Positions 5,726 through 13,859 of a stretch of 19,765 nt of DNA are shown in pieces (the stretch's first letter is position 1; each line of letters begins with the position of its first letter). Source of the DNA: JABDDM01 sp038240295 (lineage in GTDB: Bacteria > Bacteroidota > Ignavibacteria > Palsa-1295); assembly GCA_038240295.1 (NCBI GenBank), contig JBBSDW010000048.1, positions 1-19,765 of the forward strand, written 5' to 3'. Position numbers and translations under genes: made by a program. The notes beneath the pieces were generated by a model that had not been told where the DNA came from, did not search any database, and saw nothing but the letters and a program-made list of their open reading frames with translations.

Positions 5726-7567
5726 TCAGACCATCGCCTCTTTTTTCTTTGCTGCGCGGTGGCGTTCGTTCGAGTCGAGGATCTTCTTGCGGAAGCGTGT
5801 CGACTCGGGCGTTACCTCCAGGAGTTCATCGTCATCGAGCCATTCAATCTGCTGTTCGAGTGACATTGTTCGTGGTGTATCGAGCTGCGTCGCACCATCG
5901 GATCCCGATGCGCGCATGTTCGTCAAATGCTTTTTCTTGGTAACGTTGACGACCATATCGTCTTCGCGAGCGTTCTCGCCGACGATCATGCCCTTATAAA
6001 CCTTCGTCTGCGGGGGTACAAAAAAGACCGAACGCTCCTGCAAGCCTTCCATCGCATAAGGCGTGGTGTCGCCATCTTCGAGCGAGATCAGCGCACCTTT
6101 TGTGCGACCGGCGATCTGACCCTTGAAGGATTCGTAATCGTAAAAAAGCTGATTGAGGATTCCGGTGCCGCGTGTCATCGTAAGGAATTCGCCACGGAAA
6201 CCGATCATGCCGCGACTCGGCACGTGATAATCCAGGTGAGCCTGCGCATTGAGCGTGGCCATGTTGACCATCTGCCCCTTGCGAATACCAAGCGCTTCGA
6301 TGACCGATCCGACATACTCTTCCGGTACGTCGATCACCACCTGCTCGATCGGCTCCATGGTGTCGCCATCGACGACCTGCATGATCACCTCGGGCTTCGA
6401 AACTGCAAATTCAAATCCTTCGCGGCGCATCGTCTCAATGAGAATTGCAAGCTGCAACTCGCCTCGAGCGGCAACCTTGAACGTATCCGGAGATACATCT
6501 TCGACACGGATCGAAATATTCTTTCGAAGCTCGCGCATCAAACGCTCGCGCAAGTTACGCGATGTTACAAACTTCCCTTCGCGGCCTGCGAACGGAGAGT
6601 CGTTGACGATAAAATTCATGGAGATCGTCGGCTCATCGACATTGATGATCGGGAGAGGATCCGGGTGCTCCGGGTCGGCAAGCGTTTCACCGATGTGGAT
6701 GTCTTCCATCCCAGCAAGCTGCACGATCTCGCCTGCGCTGGCTTCGGTCGTCTCTGTGCGCTTGAGGCCTTCGAAGGTGTAAAGTTTTGTGATCTTAGCC
6801 TTGACGATTGTCCCGTCATGCTTGATGCGAGAGATCCATTCGCCCGGACGAACTTTGCCCCGGAAAATTCGTCCCACCGCGAGCCTGCCAAGATAATCCG
6901 ACCAATCGACATTGGCGACGAGCATCTGGAACGGCGCATCCATTTCGCCAGGCGGCGGCGGTACTTCTTTAATGATCGTCTCGAAAAGCGGCGCGAGATC
7001 GACGGCTGTATCGGCGAGTTTATGCTTCGCGAGCCCAAATTTGCCAACCGCATAGACGATAGGGAATTCAAGCTGATCGTAGGTAGCTCCGAGCGACATG
7101 AAGAGCTCGAATACTTCATCGAGTACTTCTTCCGGGCGGGCATCTTTTCTATCGATCTTGTTGATAACAACGATCGGCTTTAGATGCAGCGCGAGGCTTT
7201 TCTTGAGTACGAATTTCGTCTGTGGTAAGCAACCTTCGGCCGCATCGACGAGAAGAATGACTCCGTCGACCATTTTGAGGATACGCTCGACCTCGCCGCC
7301 GAAGTCAGCGTGACCTGGCGTGTCAACGATATTAAGCTTGAGGCCGCCCCAGTGGACCGAAGTGTTCTTGGCCATGATAGTGATCCCCTTCTCGCGCTCG
7401 AGGTCGTTGGAATCCATGACACGATCTGTCATTGCCTCATTAGCGCGAAAGGTGCCGCTTTGGCGCAGCATCTGATCGACCAGGGTGGTTTTGCCATGAT
7501 CGACGTGCGCGATGATCGCGATATTACGAATGTCGTCTCTAAATTTTGCTACTTCCCGCTCTGCCAT
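5726..7567 (-). CDS. typA: Ribosome-associated GTPase TypA/BipA
   Basis: Translational GTPase of the EF-G/LepA superfamily that binds ribosomes and supports 50S assembly and growth under stress, as known for TypA/BipA. At 613 residues it has family length. GTPase motifs are complete: G1 AHVDHGKTT (20-28), the switch I stretch REKGITIMAKNTSV (58-71), G3 DTPGH (82-86) and G4 NKID (136-139). Domains II, III and V follow, and the family-specific C-terminal part is present (ATLNAQAHLDYHVPSRG, then GFRGEFLTMTRGTG and EDGDTTPYAMEGLQERS). The ATG start is at 7565-7567. It is preceded by a hairpin after the GWxTD gene, so it probably has its own promoter. The stop is TGA. A long plus-strand frame opposite it (5927-7183) is a shadow. 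Confidence 0.98.
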   Translation of the reverse strand: MAEREVAKFRDDIRNIAIIAHVDHGKTTLVDQMLRQSGTFRANEAMTDRVMDSNDLEREKGITIMAKNTSVHWGGLKLNIVDTPGHADFGGEVERILKMVDGVILLVDAAEGCLPQTKFVLKKSLALHLKPIVVINKIDRKDARPEEVLDEVFELFMSLGATYDQLEFPIVYAVGKFGLAKHKLADTAVDLAPLFETIIKEVPPPPGEMDAPFQMLVANVDWSDYLGRLAVGRIFRGKVRPGEWISRIKHDGTIVKAKITKLYTFEGLKRTETTEASAGEIVQLAGMEDIHIGETLADPEHPDPLPIINVDEPTISMNFIVNDSPFAGREGKFVTSRNLRERLMRELRKNISIRVEDVSPDTFKVAARGELQLAILIETMRREGFEFAVSKPEVIMQVVDGDTMEPIEQVVIDVPEEYVGSVIEALGIRKGQMVNMATLNAQAHLDYHVPSRGMIGFRGEFLTMTRGTGILNQLFYDYESFKGQIAGRTKGALISLEDGDTTPYAMEGLQERSVFFVPPQTKVYKGMIVGENAREDDMVVNVTKKKHLTNMRASGSDGATQLDTPRTMSLEQQIEWLDDDELLEVTPESTRFRKKILDSNERHRAAKKKEAMV

Positions 7568-7642
7568 AGTGTATTTATGTGATTCCGGCGGGCTAACGGG
7601 AGGGCGCTGGGAAGCGTTTCCTGCCGAGATTTTGAAAGAATT

Positions 7643-7681
7643 AAGCGTGTGGGGGTTCGGCCTCCGTTGCGGAACACGCTT
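7643..7681 (-). terminator. Hairpin directly after the GWxTD gene
   Basis: Eight-base arms AAGCGTGT (7643-7650) and ACACGCTT (7674-7681) pair perfectly around a 23-base loop that is itself G+C-rich. The hairpin abuts the stop codon at 7683. The bases after it on the minus strand (AATTCTTTC) are only weakly T-rich, so it may be a terminator or a 3'-end stabiliser. Confidence 0.45.
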
Positions 7682-7682
7682 C

Positions 7683-9137
7683 CTACAGGTCTTTCATCTC
7701 GACAAGCTTATACTCCCCTCTGCTCGCGACATCGGTGAATCGGAATTGCCGATGGACATTATTGGTATAGGTCCAAGTTTCGACAGGAGCCTCGCCTGGG
7801 AGCAATTCCCGTTCGATCTTGCTTGGCGCTCCATAAAGAATATAGATCTTGCCGCGATCGGTCGCTGTTCCATCGAGGGCATGCTGGTTCGCATAATTAA
7901 AATAGGCGTAGTCAACCCTCTGATAAAATGCCGCCATCCGTTCGTTGAAGGCTGTGCCTGGCGTAGGGTCCTGACGCCTCCAGAAGGCATAAAGCTTACG
8001 GATCAATTCTGGCCGCGATCCTTTTTGGAGATCCTTGAATTCGCTTTCCGTAGTGATGTGCACGAGCGGCGTGATCGCATCGCGAGGGTCCTCGAGCGAA
8101 ACGGGCATATCGGGCCAAACAAGATTAAAGTCGTTCGACAAGCTTCTACGAACACCACTACGCTCCACGTTGACCGTTAACCGATATTTACCCTGCTCGA
8201 AGGATTGCCCAGGGATCGTAATGCGCCAGGTACCCATTCGAACTCCCGGCGTCACCAACGACGTATCGGTTCTGACGAAGCTGTATTTCAGCATGCTATC
8301 GGTCGTCGTGAGCTTCCAGACAGAATCTGGTTGAAGCGCCGAGGATTGAAGCTGGATGCGGCTAATTTCGCGCGGTGTCGTATCGTCAGGATCGGAAATG
8401 TGCGACAGTTCCGTGACAATGATCGTAGCTCGTCCGTTTTGGAGTAGATCATGCATCTGCGCTTCAGGAACTGCTACGGTAAATGCTCCCGAAATATCAC
8501 GGCTGAATGGGTAAGTCGAGCCTTTTCCAAAGGTCGAGGCGGTGGTACCCTCTCGATCGTAAAGCGTGATATCGCCGAGACCAAGCCCAAGGCTATCGCG
8601 ATCCAGAGCCGTCGCCCGAAACGATCGCATGTGCAGATCATTAACAACCGGACGGACCGCGAGCTTCGCGAGTATCGCATCTCGCACTTCGATTCGGATG
8701 ATGAAATGTTTGGTCGAATCAAGTTCAGGGATCGGCATCACTTCGCTCAATGCATGCCAGGATGTCTTGGAAGTTGTTTCCTCGAATTTCTTGACAAAGA
8801 TCGTATCGACAAGACTTTTGCTCGCGATTGCCTGCGAGTTACCGCGTTCGGTTAGTTCGATATAGACGTCGCGTACTGCGTAGTAACCATCGGCAGGATG
8901 ATTCGGCAGATGATCGGCGCGCAAAAAAGAGAACATAGCACTTGCTGTGTTCAATCGAATATCGAGCGCTCGCTGGTCGGCACGCTCTAAGACGCGGCTG
9001 TAGAACTGCTCACCGTAATCGAAGTAATTTCGTGAGTCGCTCGAATAATGCTGCGCGCATGCAGGCGTTATCCAAGTCACGGTAGTGACAACGAGCAGTA
9101 GCAGAAATGTGCTGAAACGGTTGCGTCGAACGGTCAT
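7683..9137 (-). CDS. GWxTD-family secreted protein
   Basis: A 484-residue exported protein. From the ATG at 9135-9137 it begins MTVRRNRFSTFLLLLVV, a signal peptide with likely cleavage near residue 28 (ACA-QH). The bulk is beta-rich. The C-terminal part carries the GWxTD-domain hallmark: GTATDRGKIYILYGAPSKIE at about 423-442, followed by ETWTY. This domain is found mainly in Bacteroidota, Chlorobiota and relatives; its function is not established. The naming tryptophan is replaced here: G-W-x-T-D reads G423-T-A-T-D427. A longer frame from a GTG at 9161 would overlap the upstream gene, so the ATG is chosen. It starts seven bases after the stop of the cytochrome-like lipoprotein gene, so the two are almost certainly co-transcribed. 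Confidence 0.85.
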   Translation of the reverse strand: MTVRRNRFSTFLLLLVVTTVTWITPACAQHYSSDSRNYFDYGEQFYSRVLERADQRALDIRLNTASAMFSFLRADHLPNHPADGYYAVRDVYIELTERGNSQAIASKSLVDTIFVKKFEETTSKTSWHALSEVMPIPELDSTKHFIIRIEVRDAILAKLAVRPVVNDLHMRSFRATALDRDSLGLGLGDITLYDREGTTASTFGKGSTYPFSRDISGAFTVAVPEAQMHDLLQNGRATIIVTELSHISDPDDTTPREISRIQLQSSALQPDSVWKLTTTDSMLKYSFVRTDTSLVTPGVRMGTWRITIPGQSFEQGKYRLTVNVERSGVRRSLSNDFNLVWPDMPVSLEDPRDAITPLVHITTESEFKDLQKGSRPELIRKLYAFWRRQDPTPGTAFNERMAAFYQRVDYAYFNYANQHALDGTATDRGKIYILYGAPSKIERELLPGEAPVETWTYTNNVHRQFRFTDVASRGEYKLVEMKDL

Positions 9138-9144
9138 TGCGTGA

Positions 9145-9543
9145 TCAATTATCTTTGGCACCTTCTTTTACCCATTGTTTGATGCCTATGCGCTGATTTG
9201 CGGTGGGATGAATTGGCGCTGCATGCGTAAGATCGATACCCAAAACGATGCGTACAAGATTGCAGGTTGTGTCGCCAGGCTGGTTCACCACGTTGATCGT
9301 CCGCACATCCGCAAACGAGTTGAGCGCCACATATTTATTGTCGCTTCTCGATTGATCATGGCAGCCATAGCTATCGCAGGAGAGCGTCAGGAACGGCTGC
9401 ACCTGCTGCGTAAAGCTCACATTCGAATCGGGAAACACGATTTGATCGGAATTCGTGATATCGTTGGCGCCGCAGCCCATTGCACAACAAGTTGCAAGCC
9501 ACGCAGCCCCCACCGAGCATCCCAAAACCTTCGTCCACTTCAT
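9145..9543 (-). CDS. Cytochrome-c-like lipoprotein with a C-x4-CH motif
   Basis: A 132-residue protein from the ATG at 9541-9543 (a GTG two codons upstream is possible). The N-terminus MKWTKVLGCSVGAAWLATCC is a signal sequence rich in Cys. A lipobox could use C19 (LATC) or C24 (AMGC), so export as a lipoprotein is likely. The mature part has SFTQQVQPFLTLSC followed by C56-x4-C61-H62 and ends IGIKQWVKEGAKDN. The layout (a QxxIQPxFxxxC..GCH opening and a WxxxGA tail) resembles short cytochrome-like domains of the planctomycete type common in Bacteroidota. The spacing is four residues rather than the two of classical haem c, so haem attachment is unproven. First gene of a unit with the GWxTD protein. 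Confidence 0.65.
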   Translation of the reverse strand: MKWTKVLGCSVGAAWLATCCAMGCGANDITNSDQIVFPDSNVSFTQQVQPFLTLSCDSYGCHDQSRSDNKYVALNSFADVRTINVVNQPGDTTCNLVRIVLGIDLTHAAPIHPTANQRIGIKQWVKEGAKDN

Positions 9544-9882
9544 GAACACACCAACCTGCCCAACCTACCAGCAATTCCCCAGAGAAACTGAGAATAAATT
9601 CATTGACGCCCCAGCTTCCTGAAAGCAAGCCGAGTGTGAGTTCGCACAGCTGGTTTGCTCTCGCCTTTGGTGGTCACGAGGATGAGACAGAGCCGCTGAA
9701 ACAAATTTTAGGGAAACTTACATTATGCCTATCGCTGCCTAGGACTCCTTCGGAGTTTTCTGGGAATAGTTAGCGTTCTTACGACAATGCCTGTAGCCAC
9801 CACAAACATCACCACTCGGATCGACAGGACAGTGAGAAGCGGGCCTGTAGTTCATGTACATGAGGAGGTGAAGAGGCGCACA
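9544..9882. other. Hairpin-rich intergenic region
   Basis: This gap of 339 bases has no supported gene but has structure. A long hairpin spans 9625-9658 (outer stem GCAAGCC/GGTTTGC with one G-U pair, inner stem GTGTG/CGCAC). A second, ACTCC-TTC-GGAGT at 9744-9756, is followed by TTTTC on the plus strand. A minus-strand frame 9739-9861 encodes 40 residues with Cys and His (contains SHCPVDPSGDVCGGYRHCRK) but has no ribosome binding site. The region may be a dispersed repeat, a structured RNA or a small gene; the sequence alone does not decide. It must also hold the promoter for the lipoprotein gene. Confidence 0.4.
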
Positions 9883-10686
9883 CTACCGGACTCCAGCCCG
9901 CTCGTGTAAAAATATGCCGCAAGCGACGCCAACGTTTAGCGAATCGACCGATGCGGCGATTGGTATCTCAACAAGTTGATCGCAAGCTTCGATGATCTCT
10001 TTTCGGAGACCGTGGCCCTCCGATCCGAAGATGAGCGCGATGTCACCCTTGAGCGAACCATGCGTCAGCGGGACACTTTTCTCGTTTATCGCGGCACCAA
10101 TGATTCGAAAGGCGGCCGACTTTAACGCAGTTATTACTGACGTCAGATCTTGCGCGCGTACGATTGGAAGTTCGACGACCGTCCCCATCGAGACTCTGAC
10201 CGATCGTCTCAGGAATGGATGACATGACTTGTCATCAATGACGAGTGCCGTAACGCCGAAAGCTGCGCAGGTGCGTATGATGCCCCCCATGTTCTCTGCG
10301 TCCGCGATGCCGTCAAGTAGGACAAACGTCCGAGAGGAAGCCCGAATTGCTATCAATGACGTGAGCGACGACGACTCCGGTATCGAAACCGCAAGCATTG
10401 CGCCCTGATGAAGCGGATAGCCGACGACGTGTTCGATCTCACTTTTCGGTAGGATCGTGACCTGTACTTCTGATCCGTGTTCGAGGAGCAGTTGCTGAAA
10501 TCTCTCAAAATGATTCTGAGTGAGCAATGCTGCACGAACATGCAACTTGCTCTTCAGCACCGTCTCAACGATCTTTGGGCTCTCGGCTATAAAATATCCT
10601 CGCGCAAGGTGCTCGCTGTTTCCCCTGAGGGATTCGAATAATGAGAGGTCGGTGGTGTCTTTATGCTCACGGATCTTGTAGCCCAT
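9883..10686 (-). CDS. SpoU (TrmH) family RNA 2'-O-methyltransferase
   Basis: A 267-residue methyltransferase of the SPOUT/TrmH class, which transfers a methyl group from S-adenosylmethionine to a ribose 2'-OH in rRNA or tRNA. All three SpoU motifs are visible: motif 1 N132-MGGIIR138, motif 2 IFGSEGHGL (219-227) and motif 3 IPIAASVDSLNV (241-252), which form the knotted SAM site. The N-terminal 100 residues resemble the substrate-binding domain (SpoU_sub_bind) of RlmB/TsnR-like enzymes, with the FIAESPKIVETVL opening. The exact RNA target cannot be read from sequence. The ATG is at 10684-10686. It lies 52 bases after the OmpA-family gene on the same strand, with a hairpin between them. Confidence 0.93.
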   Translation of the reverse strand: MGYKIREHKDTTDLSLFESLRGNSEHLARGYFIAESPKIVETVLKSKLHVRAALLTQNHFERFQQLLLEHGSEVQVTILPKSEIEHVVGYPLHQGAMLAVSIPESSSLTSLIAIRASSRTFVLLDGIADAENMGGIIRTCAAFGVTALVIDDKSCHPFLRRSVRVSMGTVVELPIVRAQDLTSVITALKSAAFRIIGAAINEKSVPLTHGSLKGDIALIFGSEGHGLRKEIIEACDQLVEIPIAASVDSLNVGVACGIFLHERAGVR

Positions 10687-10710
10687 GCAACAAATATCGC
10701 GTTAGTTCTC

Positions 10711-10739
10711 AGACGAGCGCAGAAAATTGCGCCTCGTCT
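10711..10739 (-). terminator. Strong hairpin between the OmpA-family and SpoU genes
   Basis: Arms 10711-10721 (AGACGAGCGCA) and 10728-10739 (TGCGCCTCGTCT) pair over 11 bases with one bulged base. The stem touches the stop codon of the OmpA-family gene (10739-10741). On the minus strand it is followed by GAGAACTAACG with no T run, so it is not a classical terminator; attenuation or 3'-end protection is possible. On the plus strand it is followed by TTATTTTT, but no plus-strand gene lies before it. Confidence 0.4.
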
Positions 10740-12094
10740 TATTTTTCCGCATGGGACTCCGCGCCTAGTTTAACGACGCGGATCATTACGCGCCGGTTCA
10801 AGCTTTTACCTGCTGCGGTAGAGTTTGGCGCGATGGGCACGGTTTCGCCAAAGCCTTTCGCCATGATCCTGCCCTCATCGATGCCCTTCTCCACGAGAAA
10901 CCCACGCACCTTAAGCGCCCGCTGTTCCGATAAAAGCATGTTATGCTCCGGCGAGCCGTCGCTATCAGTGTGTCCCTGGACCTCAATGACCATCCCCGGA
11001 TACTTTTTCAAAAGATTGGCAAGCTTATTAAGTTCGTCTTCGGATTGCGATTGCAGCGAACTGCGATCGACGTCGAAATAGACGCCATCAAGTCTGAACG
11101 AAGAACCTTCGAGAGCTGTCGCGGAAGGAAATGGCTCGTCAAGTTTGAAGCCAGGACGAAAGTTTTTCGGGATCGCTATTTTCCAGATATCGCTTCTGCC
11201 AAAACCGCGGACCGTTGTGCCCTGCGCACTTGAAAGATAAGCGGTATCCCCATTTGCCGAGAGCATAAAATAGGCATCGAAGCCTATGGTATTGATCGGC
11301 GAGCCCATATTTTCCGGTGGACTCCAGTTCATCCAGCTATCGTCCAACCGGTGAGAGACGAACACATCCTGCGAGCCATATCCCTGGCGTCCGTTCGTCG
11401 AAAAATAGAGCGTCTTATTGTCGTAGGCCAGAAAGGGCGAGATCTCATCGCCCGGTGTGTTCAGCATTTCGATCGGTTCAGGCTCCGACCACTTCCTGCC
11501 CCCGAGATGATGCGATAAATAAAGATCGTGCTGACCCTTTGTATCTTTTCGAAGCAGCGAAAAGATGATCGTCTCTTCGTCGATCGAGACGGTCATCATC
11601 GCCGTGTTCGTATCGTTGTAATAATTTACGATCTGCAACGAATCGGGAAAGCTCCAGGTCCCATCCTCAGCTCGAACGCTGATCGAAAAGCCTTTGCCAC
11701 GCGAGCCATCCTGCCGGTAAACATTTTGCAGGTACAGGTGATCGGCGGTGCTGTTGATCGCACGAACGCCATCGTAGGTCTTCGTATTGAGCGGCCCTTC
11801 GATGCGCTTCGCCACCGACCAGCCTCCATCGCCGGTTCGCATTGAATACCAAATATCTTCATCATCCGGACGTTCGGCATGTCCAGTATTTTCCGGCGCA
11901 CCCTTCCGTGTAAAAAAGAGCATTTGCTCGTCCGGGCTTACGATCGGAAAAAGATCGCTATATTTTGAATTTACATTCGGTCCGAGATTGATGCGCGCGG
12001 AATCGAGTCCGTCGTAATTCTGAGCAGAGATGAGCGTCGGCGATAAGGAAACGCCGATCGCGATCAGCGAAGAAAGAAGTAGTGAGCGATCCAT
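10739..12094 (-). CDS. PD40/WD40-like beta-propeller protein with C-terminal OmpA domain
   Basis: A 451-residue envelope protein. Residues 1-24 are a signal peptide (cleavage LISA-QN). Residues about 40-310 contain PD40-type propeller repeats, recognisable as PDEQMLFFTRKG (54-65), DNKTLYFSTNGRQGYGSQDVF (225-245, two overlapping blades) and NGDTAYLSSAQG (281-292). The C-terminal OmpA domain (about 335-442) has the peptidoglycan-binding residues: D377 in GHTDSDGS and R392 in LSEQRALKVRGFL, with the closing NRRV motif at 433-436. Proteins of this architecture are typical of Bacteroidota and relatives, anchoring outer-membrane or periplasmic complexes to the cell wall; some are partners of the T9SS (PorE-like), but here that link is only inference. 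The start is ATG at 12092-12094. Confidence 0.93.
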   Translation of the reverse strand: MDRSLLLSSLIAIGVSLSPTLISAQNYDGLDSARINLGPNVNSKYSDLFPIVSPDEQMLFFTRKGAPENTGHAERPDDEDIWYSMRTGDGGWSVAKRIEGPLNTKTYDGVRAINSTADHLYLQNVYRQDGSRGKGFSISVRAEDGTWSFPDSLQIVNYYNDTNTAMMTVSIDEETIIFSLLRKDTKGQHDLYLSHHLGGRKWSEPEPIEMLNTPGDEISPFLAYDNKTLYFSTNGRQGYGSQDVFVSHRLDDSWMNWSPPENMGSPINTIGFDAYFMLSANGDTAYLSSAQGTTVRGFGRSDIWKIAIPKNFRPGFKLDEPFPSATALEGSSFRLDGVYFDVDRSSLQSQSEDELNKLANLLKKYPGMVIEVQGHTDSDGSPEHNMLLSEQRALKVRGFLVEKGIDEGRIMAKGFGETVPIAPNSTAAGKSLNRRVMIRVVKLGAESHAEK

Positions 12095-12104
12095 AGGGCA
12101 AACT

Positions 12105-12212
12105 ATGGGAAAATTAAACGCACGTGATAGTGCAAAAAAAGAGCAACAGGAAGTATACCTGAGGCCGGATTTAGAAGTATGGATTCAAGAGCTTTTTGCG
12201 AAGAACGATTAA
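12105..12212 (+). CDS. Doubtful 35-residue ORF
   Basis: A plus-strand frame begins MGKLNARDSAKKEQQEVYL and ends IQELFAKND at 12210-12212. It is hydrophilic and has a protein-like mix of residues, but it is short, lies in a gap between two minus-strand genes and has no clear ribosome binding site. The rest of the gap to 12364 shows nothing recognisable. Confidence 0.15.
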   Translation: MGKLNARDSAKKEQQEVYLRPDLEVWIQELFAKND

Positions 12213-12364
12213 AGATCTTCGCCTTCCCTCAAGGTAGCACTCCTTTTGGGACGCTGCAATATAACACAATCGAAAGCCAGATGCAAGCGAAATCCGAAAA
12301 ATGATCAGCGGAAGCGAGAAGATCAACGTGAGAATATTCTTTATATGATGGAGCTATCCCATTG

Positions 12365-13789
12365 CTATTCAATGAGCAACTTCATCTCCGACATCTCCCG
12401 CATAGCATATACCACCCCTTCCCTTCCGAAGCCAGAATCTTTGATGCCTCCGTAGGGCATCGAGTCGACCCGGTAATTATTCGTCTCGTTAACGATCACC
12501 CCTCCGACCTCCAGAACCTCAAAAGCTTTCAGAATATTTGTCCGATCTTTCGAAAAGACTCCTGCCTGCAGTCCGTATCTGCTTTCGTTGACCGTGGCGA
12601 GCGCATCATCGAAGCTATCGTAGGCTTCGATGTTCAGGATCGGAGCGAAGGCCTCTTCGCACCAAAGATCGCACGAGTGATCCACATGGGTCATGATGGT
12701 CGGGGTGATAATATTCGGCGCTCGGTATTCGCCCGAGAATCTGACAGCCCCCTTAGCCATCGCTTCACTGATCCACTTTTCGACTTTTTCGGAAGCACCT
12801 TTCGAGATCATTGGCCCCACGACCGTCCCGCTGAGTTTTGGGTCGCCAACCGTTAGCTTGCTTGCCACGGCCAAGAGTGCTTCGACTACCCGGTCATAGT
12901 GCTTTCGGTGCACCAATAAATTCTGCAGTCCAATACAAACTTGTCCGGCATAGTTGAATGCCGCCATGCTCACCGATCGCACCAGCTTTTCAATATCATC
13001 AACTTCGTCGATAATTGTCATTCCGTTGCCGCCAAGTTCAAGCGTGACCCTGGCTTTTCCTGAAAGAGACTTCAGCTTCCACCCAACCACAGTGCTGCCG
13101 GTAAAAGAGACCATCCGTGTCAGAGGATGCCTGACCATCGCCTCGGCAATTTCGTTTTCGCACGGCACGACATTCAGCGCACCGGACATCAGCCCTGCCT
13201 CGACGAGCACATCCGAAAGCAAGAAAGCGGTTAGCGGAGTTTGCGGCGCAGGCTTGAGGACGATCACATTGCCCGCAGCGATCGCAGGTGCGAGTTTATG
13301 CGCCACAAGATTGAGCGGGAAATTAAACGGCGTGATCGCGAGCACAACTCCAATCGGGAAAAAGGAATAGGAAGCTTGTTTCCCTGCACCATTGCTCGCC
13401 CCAGAGAGATCGACTACGTGACCATCCCGTGCATGCGTCGCGGCTTCGGAAGCGATTTTGAATGTATAAACCGCACGATCCACTTCGGCTCGCGCATAGT
13501 CGATGGGCTTGCCTGACTCAAGCGTGATCAATTTCGCGAATTCTTCCTTCCTTATTGAAAGCAAGCGGGATGCCGTGGAAAGAACTTCCGCCCTTACCGA
13601 AGAGGGCTGTTTGCAAACTTTGAGATACGCTTGGTGAGCCAGTTCGATCGCGCTCGAAGCTTCCGCAACGCTTGCGTAGGTCACACTCCCGACTTCAGTA
13701 CCGTCAAACGGATTGACAACAGAGCGGCGACCAGCCTCTCCCACTGCTTCTTTGCCATTGATCGATAGATGCCGGATAAGTTGGGTCAT
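12365..13789 (-). CDS. Aldehyde dehydrogenase, NAD(P)-dependent
   Basis: A 474-residue member of the aldehyde dehydrogenase superfamily, which oxidises an aldehyde to its acid with NAD(P)+. The active site is complete: catalytic C285 in GQVCIGLQN, general base E251 in LELGGNGM, oxyanion N156 in TPFNFPLN and cofactor-contacting K179 in VLKPAPQTP, with FTGST at 229-233. The sequence around C285 and the closing region (NNYRVDSMPYGGIKDSGFGREG) fit the succinate-semialdehyde/lactaldehyde/glyceraldehyde-3-phosphate (non-phosphorylating) branch, but the substrate cannot be assigned. It is cytoplasmic with no signal peptide. The ATG is at 13787-13789. It starts just after the terminator of the next gene upstream, so it is its own transcript. 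The opposite-strand frames are shadows. Confidence 0.95.
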   Translation of the reverse strand: MTQLIRHLSINGKEAVGEAGRRSVVNPFDGTEVGSVTYASVAEASSAIELAHQAYLKVCKQPSSVRAEVLSTASRLLSIRKEEFAKLITLESGKPIDYARAEVDRAVYTFKIASEAATHARDGHVVDLSGASNGAGKQASYSFFPIGVVLAITPFNFPLNLVAHKLAPAIAAGNVIVLKPAPQTPLTAFLLSDVLVEAGLMSGALNVVPCENEIAEAMVRHPLTRMVSFTGSTVVGWKLKSLSGKARVTLELGGNGMTIIDEVDDIEKLVRSVSMAAFNYAGQVCIGLQNLLVHRKHYDRVVEALLAVASKLTVGDPKLSGTVVGPMISKGASEKVEKWISEAMAKGAVRFSGEYRAPNIITPTIMTHVDHSCDLWCEEAFAPILNIEAYDSFDDALATVNESRYGLQAGVFSKDRTNILKAFEVLEVGGVIVNETNNYRVDSMPYGGIKDSGFGREGVVYAMREMSEMKLLIE

Positions 13790-13802
13790 GGATTTACAAG
13801 TA

Positions 13803-13841
13803 AAAAAAATGCCGGTGAGCGAGTCTTAGTCGTTCACCGGC
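13803..13841 (-). terminator. Intrinsic terminator of the CPPC/T9SS protein gene
   Basis: An eight-base G+C-rich stem GCCGGTGA (13811-13818) with TCACCGGC (13834-13841), and on the minus strand the hairpin is followed by A and eight Ts (the A run at 13802-13809). It lies about 20 bases after the stop codon of the gene ending at 13860 and separates it cleanly from the aldehyde dehydrogenase gene. Confidence 0.92.
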
Positions 13842-13859
13842 GATACATAGCGAAAAATC

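Noticed and set aside
5927..7183. Long plus-strand open frame (418 codons) opposite typA
   Set aside because: typA on the minus strand is complete with every GTPase motif; the plus frame has no recognisable domain and arises from codon bias on the opposite strand.
9863..9870. Strong Shine-Dalgarno-like AGGAGGTG on the plus strand
   Set aside because: No start codon follows at a usable distance on that strand, so it is taken as chance.
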